DNA from: Verrucomicrobiota bacterium
GTDB taxonomy: Bacteria > Verrucomicrobiota > Kiritimatiellia > SS1-B-03-39 > UBA6053
Length of the DNA stretch: 64,000 nucleotides
Assembly (NCBI GenBank): GCA_020831635.1
Contig: JAFIGC010000012.1
Coordinates: forward strand, 1 to 64,000
Direction: 5' to 3'
The translations under genes were made by a program, and so were the position numbers. This document shows, one piece after another, positions 58,757 to 64,000 of the stretch (position 1 is the stretch's first letter; each line of letters begins with the position of its first letter). Below the pieces are notes generated by a model. That model was given only the letters and a program-made list of their open reading frames with translations, was not told the origin of the DNA and searched no databases.

Positions 58757-60415
58757 ATGATTTCCGCGTCACGTTTTCCATTGACTCATCTTCGCGCCGA
58801 CGTGTTGGGAGGCCTCACAACCGCGATTGTTTCGCTTCCTTTGAGTCTGGCCTTTGGCATTGCCTCGGGAGCGGGGGCGGAGGCGGGCTTGTACGGGGCG
58901 ATTTTCGTGGGGTTGTTTTCTTTGCTTTTTGGCAGCGCCACCCGGTTGGTCTCGGAACCCACCGGTCCCATGACCGTGTTCATGGCCGCTCTCATCACCT
59001 CGTTGCAAGCCGAATTCCCGGATACGGGACTGGCCATGGCTTTTGGGGTGGTTGTGGCGGCGGGCTTTTTTCAAATCATGCTCGGGGCCCTGAAATTGGG
59101 GCAGTTTGTCACCCTCATGCCGTACGGGGTGATATCCGGATTTATGTCCGGCATCGGCATTCTTCTGATGATCATGCAAGTGCCCTCGCTTTTGGGACAC
59201 CGTATGCCTGCCAGCGGCACTTTGGACATCCTTCGGGGCATTCCCGACTTTTTGCAAAACATACAGGGACCGGAGGCCATCATCGCGTTTGGCGCCTTGT
59301 TGATTCTTTGGTTGTATCCAGCCAAATGGAAGACCGTCTGTCCGCCCCAGTTGTTTGTGATGGTGCTGGCGGGTTTGGTGTCCGCGTTTGTTTTTGGCGA
59401 CGAGGCCCTGCGTCGCGTCGGCGAAATCCAATTTTCCATGCCCAAAATCCAACTCCCGATTTTCGAGGCCCATCTCATCACCCGAATCTTGTTGGACGGC
59501 ATGGTGTTGGCCTTGCTGGGGAGCATCGACGCCTTGCTCACCGCAATGATCAGTGACGGTCTCACCCGCGAATATCACGACAGCAACCGGGAGTTGATTG
59601 GCCAAGGGGTTGGCAACCTGATTTCCGGATTGTTTGGCGGCTTGCCGGGCGCGGGCGCCACCCTGCGCACCGTCCTCAATATTCAAGTGGGATCTCGCAC
59701 CGCAACCTCGGGAATCTTGCGGGTAATTTTTCTCATTGGCATCCTCCTCGGCGCGGCGCCGCTGCTGTCCCCCGTCCCCATGGCCGTTTTGGCCGCGATT
59801 ACCTTCAAGATCGGATGGGACATTCTCGACTGGAGCTTCATCAAACGGGTGCATCATGTCAGCCTGTCCAGCACCGGCATGATGTATGCCGTGCTTTTGT
59901 TGACCGTGTTTTACGACATCGTTTTGGCCGTGGGGGTCGGGGTTTTCATTGCAAACATGCTGACCATCAAGCGCCTTTCGGATTTGCATTCCAAGAACGT
60001 CGGGGTGATTTCCGTGCCCCGGAACGAACATTTGCTCTCGCGTGAAGAGCAGGCGATCATGGCCCGAACCGGCAATAAAGTCCTGCTCTTTCATATGAGC
60101 GGTCCCATGATTTTCGGGGTGGCCAAAGCCATTTCCCGCGAGCACACGGCCATGGAACACACCGAGGTTTTGCTGTTGGACCTGAAAGAAGTGCCCCTGT
60201 TGGGGGTCACCGTTTGCCTGACCATCGAAAACATGGTCGCGGAAGCGTTCGAGAAGGGGGCCAAAGTGTACGTGATCGGCGCCGGCGGGCGAACCCGCGA
60301 ACGGTTGGAAAAATTCAAATTTTTCGAACGCCCCGGACTTTCCGAGTACCCCACCCGCCAAGAAGCCCTGGAAGCCGCCGAGGCCTGGTTGAATCGTGAC
60401 GATTCGACTCTGTAG
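58757..60415 (+). CDS. SulP-family anion transporter with STAS domain
   Basis: 552 residues from ATG 58757; the frame is open upstream but only through repeats. About 12-14 membrane helices: LTTAIVSLPLSLAFGIASGA is the SulP signature start, then ATRLVSEPTGPMTVFMAALI, MPYGVISGFMSGIGILLMIM and NRELIGQGVGNLISGLFGGL. The C-terminal STAS domain (~450-540) includes VLLFHMSGPMIFGVAK and LLLDLKEVPLLGVTVCLTIE. Adjacent to cysJI, so sulfate uptake is likely; SulP members also carry bicarbonate or other anions. Confidence 0.9.
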   Translation: MISASRFPLTHLRADVLGGLTTAIVSLPLSLAFGIASGAGAEAGLYGAIFVGLFSLLFGSATRLVSEPTGPMTVFMAALITSLQAEFPDTGLAMAFGVVVAAGFFQIMLGALKLGQFVTLMPYGVISGFMSGIGILLMIMQVPSLLGHRMPASGTLDILRGIPDFLQNIQGPEAIIAFGALLILWLYPAKWKTVCPPQLFVMVLAGLVSAFVFGDEALRRVGEIQFSMPKIQLPIFEAHLITRILLDGMVLALLGSIDALLTAMISDGLTREYHDSNRELIGQGVGNLISGLFGGLPGAGATLRTVLNIQVGSRTATSGILRVIFLIGILLGAAPLLSPVPMAVLAAITFKIGWDILDWSFIKRVHHVSLSSTGMMYAVLLLTVFYDIVLAVGVGVFIANMLTIKRLSDLHSKNVGVISVPRNEHLLSREEQAIMARTGNKVLLFHMSGPMIFGVAKAISREHTAMEHTEVLLLDLKEVPLLGVTVCLTIENMVAEAFEKGAKVYVIGAGGRTRERLEKFKFFERPGLSEYPTRQEALEAAEAWLNRDDSTL

Positions 60416-60433
60416 TTCCCCCGGACAAAGTTC

Positions 60434-60844
60434 TCAGGGAGTCAGGTCTGTGAAATGCGCGTTGAGGTAGTCCACCGCTTTTTCCAGCGAGGGGAGAATC
60501 TTGGTGCAGTACCGGACCATCCATGGGCTGCAATCCTGAAAAGCGAAGTCGCTGAAGGCGATGACGAATTTCCCGAGATCGTGGGCGGCGTAAAAGACTT
60601 CCATGGAAGTGCCGATGGAGGCTTTGTTGTAATTCACCAGCAGAATGTCGGCGTCGCGCACGTCCTGGAGGTCGAATTCGACGATCTCGTTGGCACTGTC
60701 GACTTCCCGGTCCTTGAAATTGCGGCGCATGGGGTCGAGCAGTCGGAAGTGTCCGGAGAGTTTGGCCTTGGCGGTTTCGCGCCATTCGCGGGCCGTGCCC
60801 AGATGTTCGTCCATGATGGGGCCGCTGAGATATACTGTTTTCAT
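60434..60844 (-). CDS. Nucleoside 2-deoxyribosyltransferase-like protein
   Basis: 136 residues from ATG 60844, with AAGGAAA upstream. VYLSGPIMDEHLGTAREWRE at the start, EFDLQDVRDADILLVNY in the middle, and ASIGTSMEVFYAAHDLGK with predicted nucleophile E82. These enzymes exchange bases on deoxyribonucleosides or hydrolyse them (DNPH1-like). The upstream frame continues to 61183 across the glgC promoter and is rejected. Convergent with the SulP gene, divergent from glgC. Confidence 0.82.
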   Translation of the reverse strand: MKTVYLSGPIMDEHLGTAREWRETAKAKLSGHFRLLDPMRRNFKDREVDSANEIVEFDLQDVRDADILLVNYNKASIGTSMEVFYAAHDLGKFVIAFSDFAFQDCSPWMVRYCTKILPSLEKAVDYLNAHFTDLTP

Positions 60845-61028
60845 TTTTTTCCTTATTTTCAGTGTCAAATTGGGGTTGGAGGCGCCTTTCCTGTGCCGAT
60901 TCGGGTGGAAAATCAAGCCTCTTTGCATTTTCATCGAATTTTCACATTCTTTTTCCTGACATTTCATGCGAAATCGTTCATAGTTACATCGTATTGAAAA
61001 CCCTCGCATGGAATAAGGAGAAACGCAT

Positions 61029-62261
61029 ATGAACGTGATTGGTGTGATTTTAGGTGGTGGAGCCGGAACCCGTTTGCAACCCCTGACGACGGAGCGTTCC
61101 AAACCCGCGGTCCCCATTGCCGGGAAATACCGGTTGGTGGACATCCCGATCAGCAATTGCATCAACAACGACATCAAGCGCATTTACGTGCTCACCCAGT
61201 TCAACAGCGAGTCCCTGCACCGTCACATTCAGACCACTTACCGATTCGATTCCTTTTCCCACAGTTTCGTGCGGATTCTCGCGGCCCAGCAAACTCCGGA
61301 CGGGGACAAGTGGTACACGGGCACGGCGGACGCGGTGCGCAAAACCTTGGTTCACTACGCGGACGAGAGTCCCGATTACGTGGTGATTCTCAGTGGCGAT
61401 CAGTTGTATGCCATGGATTTCAATACCATGCTCGAAGACCATGTCTCCCGGGGCGCTGAAGTCACCATTGCCACCAAACCCACGGACCGGCGGGACGCGG
61501 GTTCGCTCGGCATTCTTCAAGTCGACGAAAACGGGCGTATTATCAATTTCGTGGAAAAACCGGGGGACACCCCCGAATTGACCAAGCTCCGGGCCCCCAT
61601 GTACGAAGAGGAGCGTTACCTGGCCAGCATGGGCATTTACATCTTCAACACCGAAACCCTGAAACGCCTCTTGGACAGCGATGACCAGGATTTCGGCAAG
61701 GAGGTGATTCCCCAGGCGATTCACGACACCAAAGTCTACTCCCACATTTACGAAGGCTATTGGCGGGACATCGGGACCATTCGAAATTTTTGGGAAAGCA
61801 GCCTGCAATTGACCGACGACATGCCCGAATTCAACCTCTACGATCTGCACCACCGCATTTACACCCGCATGAGGTTTCTGCCGCCCTCAAAAGTGCTGGG
61901 TTGCGTGGTGAACCACTGTTTGCTCACCGAAGGGTGTATTTTGTCCGGACGCGAGGTGACCCGTAGCATTGTCGGGATCCGTGGGGTTATTGGTCAGGGC
62001 ACGGTGATGCGCAACACGGTGATGATGGGGGCGGATTATTATGAGAACGGGCGTCGGGACGTGAAATCTGATGTGCCCCTGGGCATCGGACGGGACTGCT
62101 ACATCGAAGATGCGATCATCGACAAAAACGCGCGCATCGGCGACCGCGTGGTCATCAGCCCCAAAGAAAAGAAAGATGGCGTTTACGACAATTATACCGT
62201 AAGCGATGGCGTCATCGTGGTGGCGAAAGGGGCGGTGATTCCGCCCGATACCGTTTTATAA
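61029..62261 (+). CDS. glgC: Glucose-1-phosphate adenylyltransferase
   Basis: 410 residues with ribosome site AATAAGGAG. GVILGGGAGTRLQPLTTERS KP-x-x-P start, IPISNCINNDIKRIYVLTQF, VVILSGDQLYAMDF, YWRDIGTIRNFWESSLQL and a left-handed beta-helix C-terminus (IGRDCYIEDAIIDKNARIGD). It makes ADP-glucose for glycogen synthesis. Sequence features (LTDDMPEFNLYDLHHRIYT) resemble the cyanobacterial/plant-like group. All motifs are intact. It is followed 33 bases later by the Bax-inhibitor-like gene. Confidence 0.95.
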   Translation: MNVIGVILGGGAGTRLQPLTTERSKPAVPIAGKYRLVDIPISNCINNDIKRIYVLTQFNSESLHRHIQTTYRFDSFSHSFVRILAAQQTPDGDKWYTGTADAVRKTLVHYADESPDYVVILSGDQLYAMDFNTMLEDHVSRGAEVTIATKPTDRRDAGSLGILQVDENGRIINFVEKPGDTPELTKLRAPMYEEERYLASMGIYIFNTETLKRLLDSDDQDFGKEVIPQAIHDTKVYSHIYEGYWRDIGTIRNFWESSLQLTDDMPEFNLYDLHHRIYTRMRFLPPSKVLGCVVNHCLLTEGCILSGREVTRSIVGIRGVIGQGTVMRNTVMMGADYYENGRRDVKSDVPLGIGRDCYIEDAIIDKNARIGDRVVISPKEKKDGVYDNYTVSDGVIVVAKGAVIPPDTVL

Positions 62262-62294
62262 CCTTTCAACCGTTTTCACAACAGGAGAAAACCC

Positions 62295-63023
62295 ATGCGC
62301 TCTGGAAATCCCGTTTTACAAGATCGAATTTTTGACAATGCCATCGGCGCGTCCGGCGAAAGGACGATGACCGTGGGCGGAACCGTCCAAAAAACCGCCT
62401 TTTTGCTGGCCTTGACGCTCGGAACCGCCATTTGGAGCTGGACCCGGGTTTCGCCCCAGAACATCGGCCCGCTGGTGATCGGCGGGGCCATTGCCGGATT
62501 GGTGGTGGCGATCATCATTTCCCTGAACCCGAAAACCGCCCCCATGCTTTCGCCGGTGTATGCCCTCGTGGAAGGGGTGGTCATCGGCACCCTGTCCATG
62601 GTGTTTGAGGCGCAATACCCGGGAATCGTGGTTCAGGCGGCGGGGTTGACCTTTGCCACCGCGTTCGCCCTTTTGGGGGCTTACAGCACCGGCATGATCA
62701 AGGTCACCCACAAATTCCGCATGGGGATCGTGGCCGCCACGGGCGGCATTTTCCTCATGTACATGGCGAGCATGATCATGGGATTTTTTGGCGGCGGGCT
62801 TCCGTTCCTGCATTCTTCCGGACCCATCGGCATCGGCGTGAGTTTGGTCATCGTGGTGGTGGCGGCCTTGAATCTGGTGCTTGATTTTGATTTCATCGAC
62901 CGGGGCGCCTCCCAGGGCGCGCCGCGATATTTGGAATGGTACGGCGCCTTTGCCCTGATCGTCACCCTCATTTGGCTCTATCTGGAAATGTTGCGGCTGC
63001 TGTCAAAATTACAGCGGCGGTAA
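62295..63023 (+). CDS. Bax inhibitor-1/YccA-family membrane protein
   Basis: 242 residues, ribosome site CAGGAGAAAA. Seven membrane helices are expected. MTVGGTVQKTAFLLALTLGT, LSPVYALVEGVVIGTLSMVF, TGMIKVTHKFRMGIVAATGG and LVLDFDFIDRGASQGAPRYL EWYGAFA (with the di-Asp typical of pH-sensing calcium-leak BI-1 proteins). Prokaryotic relatives interact with FtsH or act as calcium leak channels; the physiological role here is unknown. Confidence 0.9.
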   Translation: MRSGNPVLQDRIFDNAIGASGERTMTVGGTVQKTAFLLALTLGTAIWSWTRVSPQNIGPLVIGGAIAGLVVAIIISLNPKTAPMLSPVYALVEGVVIGTLSMVFEAQYPGIVVQAAGLTFATAFALLGAYSTGMIKVTHKFRMGIVAATGGIFLMYMASMIMGFFGGGLPFLHSSGPIGIGVSLVIVVVAALNLVLDFDFIDRGASQGAPRYLEWYGAFALIVTLIWLYLEMLRLLSKLQRR

Positions 63024-63045
63024 GCTGATCCCTTTCGAAGACCCC

Positions 63046-63063
63046 GCCAATACGGCGATTGGC
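63046..63063 (-). repeat. Covarying hairpin element core, AAT/ATT stem
   Basis: GCCAATACGGCGATTGGC with flanking GCTCATGTCTCCCTTCG; the downstream flank is more degenerate than in other copies. Confidence 0.8.
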
Positions 63064-63149
63064 GCTCATGTCTCCCTTCGTTCAACATTCAATGTTGGAC
63101 GTTTGGGCAGATTTCATCCGCAACCGGAAAGCCAGAATCGTGTAAAACC

Positions 63150-63219
63150 CCGTGCCTTTGTGCCTCCGTGAGAATATTAGTTGTTGGGTATTGGTTCTCA
63201 CAGAGGCACCAAGGCACGG
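63150..63219. repeat. 25-base inverted repeat
   Basis: CCGTGCCTTTGTGCCTCCGT + GAGAA (63150-63174) and TTCTCACAGAGGCACCAAGG + CACGG (63195-63219) are inverted copies with two mismatches around a 20-base loop. Confidence 0.85.
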
Positions 63220-63232
63220 AGAGAATTCGTAT

Positions 63233-63264
63233 AGGGATTGGGATTAGGATTGGGATTGGGATTT
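63233..63264 (+). repeat. GGGATT hexamer array
   Basis: AGGGATTGGGATTAGGATTG continues as GGATTGGGATT: five to six 6-base units with one A for G change. Confidence 0.85.
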
Positions 63265-63359
63265 CCGGCATGGTAAGTCACTGACCCAAAATTTCTTATG
63301 TTGAACATGAATGCTTTTCCGCATCATCTTCCTGCGGAAGATTCAAGCACGATCAGCCG

Positions 63360-64000
63360 CTACCCATCGCCCGGCGAAACGGTCTGCATGTGCGGAAAAA
63401 TTTCCTGGATCCGGGCTTCGCTTGGGGCCAAAAACAGCAGTTTCACGTTGGGTCCGGCGTCCATGGTCGCATAAACGTCCACCCCTTCGGCTCTCAGTTG
63501 ATGTACCGCGTGCAGCGCGGCCACGGTTTCCGGACGCCAGTAGAGCACCGGCGGCCAGGCCGCGATCATGGTGGCGTGCATGGCCAGGGCATTGTTTTCG
63601 GCGGTCCGCCCCAGGGCCGGAAAATCATGACACAGCACCGCCCGGCGAATTTCCGGGAGATCGCGGGCCACCTGCTCCGGCCAGGCGCGGTAGAGGGTGG
63701 CCGTTTCCACGGTGCGTTTCATGCCTTCGGAGGACCCCACCGCCTTTTCCGCCTCGGAGAGGGTGAGAATGCCCACCCGGAAATCCGGCCACACCGGCGC
63801 CACGGGTTCCGCAAAGCTGTCCATTCCCGTGGGATCGACGCCCTCATGCCATTCCACGAAACCCTCGTATACGCTGCGCGAGGCGCTGCCACTGCCCAGC
63901 CGCGCGAGAATGCTGAGGGTGCGTCCATCCAGTCCCCAGTCGTACAACGCGTCCATGGCCTTCACGGCGGCGGCAAAAGCGGAGGCGCTGCTGGCAAGTC
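63360..64000 (-). CDS. mvaD: Mevalonate diphosphate decarboxylase, 3' part
   Basis: The C-terminal ~213 residues are inside the window; the 5' end is cut at 64000. Just upstream of the internal Met at 63965 the frame reads LASSASAFAAAVKAMD, matching the GLASSAS-x-FAAL motif of GHMP-kinase-like decarboxylases. ARLGSGSASRSVYEGFVEWH and NALAMHATMIAAWPPVLYWR and YATMDAGPNVKLLFL confirm the family. It converts mevalonate diphosphate to isopentenyl diphosphate. Its presence implies a mevalonate pathway, less common than the MEP route in bacteria. Downstream is a repeat cluster. Confidence 0.9.
   Translation of the reverse strand, partial: LASSASAFAAAVKAMDALYDWGLDGRTLSILARLGSGSASRSVYEGFVEWHEGVDPTGMDSFAEPVAPVWPDFRVGILTLSEAEKAVGSSEGMKRTVETATLYRAWPEQVARDLPEIRRAVLCHDFPALGRTAENNALAMHATMIAAWPPVLYWRPETVAALHAVHQLRAEGVDVYATMDAGPNVKLLFLAPSEARIQEIFPHMQTVSPGDG

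Larger units (their letters stand above)
63024..63359. other. Intergenic repeat region before mvaD end
   Basis: No gene seen. A hairpin element (core GCCAATACGGCGATTGGC, 63046-63063), a 25-base inverted repeat (63150-63219) and a GGGATT/AGGATT hexamer array (63233-63264). Confidence 0.7.

Noticed and set aside
60845-61183. N-terminal extension of the deoxyribosyltransferase frame
   Set aside because: It runs through the divergent promoter region and into glgC; the family starts at the MKTVYLSGP methionine (60844).
1-64000. tRNA or rRNA genes
   Set aside because: No cloverleaf with a TTC-loop-like GGTTCGAATCC or rRNA core sequences was seen in intergenic regions; a covariance search was not possible here.

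Overview
The window looks like a chromosomal segment of a Verrucomicrobiota bacterium, probably Opitutia/Puniceicoccales-like. Evidence: a Verru_Chthon cassette protein A homologue (a family essentially confined to that phylum), two secreted PEP-CTERM proteins, two XylR-type regulators (periplasmic-binding-like sensor plus AraC helix-turn-helix), a sulfatase and glycoside hydrolases, and a Chlamydia-like class Ic ribonucleotide reductase, consistent with the Planctomycetes-Verrucomicrobia-Chlamydiae superphylum. DNA is GC-rich, with AT-richer intergenic islands. I see no rRNA, tRNA, CRISPR array or transposase.

Layout. 1-8 kb is a defence/toxin-antitoxin island: a decayed RelE/antitoxin pair, a frameshifted zinc-finger gene, a decayed PIN-toxin pair, an intact AbiEi/AbiEii pair, and a type I restriction HsdR subunit overlapping a YgjP-type metallopeptidase, with no HsdM or HsdS in view. 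8-24 kb is carbohydrate-related: PEP-CTERM proteins, XylR regulators, sulfatase, a five-bladed-propeller (GH43-like) enzyme, GH31, the Verru_Chthon A protein and a 2-hydroxyacid dehydrogenase. 24-29 kb has small envelope proteins, an FKBP isomerase, a compact UvrC and a HicAB pair. 29-37 kb has a TonB-dependent receptor and the NrdR-boxed nrdB-nrdA operon. 37-40.5 kb is a four-gene oligopeptide/dipeptide-type ABC transporter without a binding protein. 40.5-46 kb holds a Fur/Zur-like box, a CobW-family GTPase, an orphan RelB/DinJ antitoxin, a Gfo/Idh/MocA oxidoreductase, a nucleotidyltransferase pair and an L,D-transpeptidase. 46-54 kb has ubiE/menG-menF (menaquinone), hyuA-hyuB (hydantoinase/oxoprolinase), a DUF985 cupin, era and a membrane protein. 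54.5-60.4 kb is sulfur assimilation (cysI, cysJ, divergent SulP). 60.4-64 kb has a deoxyribosyltransferase-like protein, glgC, a Bax-inhibitor-1-like protein and the 3' part of mevalonate diphosphate decarboxylase.

The most striking structure is intergenic. At least ten families of short repeats occupy nearly every gap, often starting within 20 bases of a stop codon: (1) a ~40-base hairpin element in 12 full copies whose stem shows compensatory base changes; (2) a 9-base GATC-centred tandem/palindromic family; (3) composite two-hairpin elements in which one hairpin is constant and the other exchangeable; (4) several 6- to 9-base tandem families (CAACCMG-like, ACTCCGN, GGGATT, CACTGATAA). Some copies are read as protein: one lies inside the GH31 gene, one forms the N-terminus of the Verru_Chthon A gene, and others form C-termini.

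Main biological predictions: a tyrosine-radical-free class Ic ribonucleotide reductase (Leu at the radical position), two toxin genes cut by apparent in-frame internal deletions, a promoter with an overlapping inverted repeat in front of cysJI, and a Fur/Zur-type operator ahead of a CobW metallochaperone.
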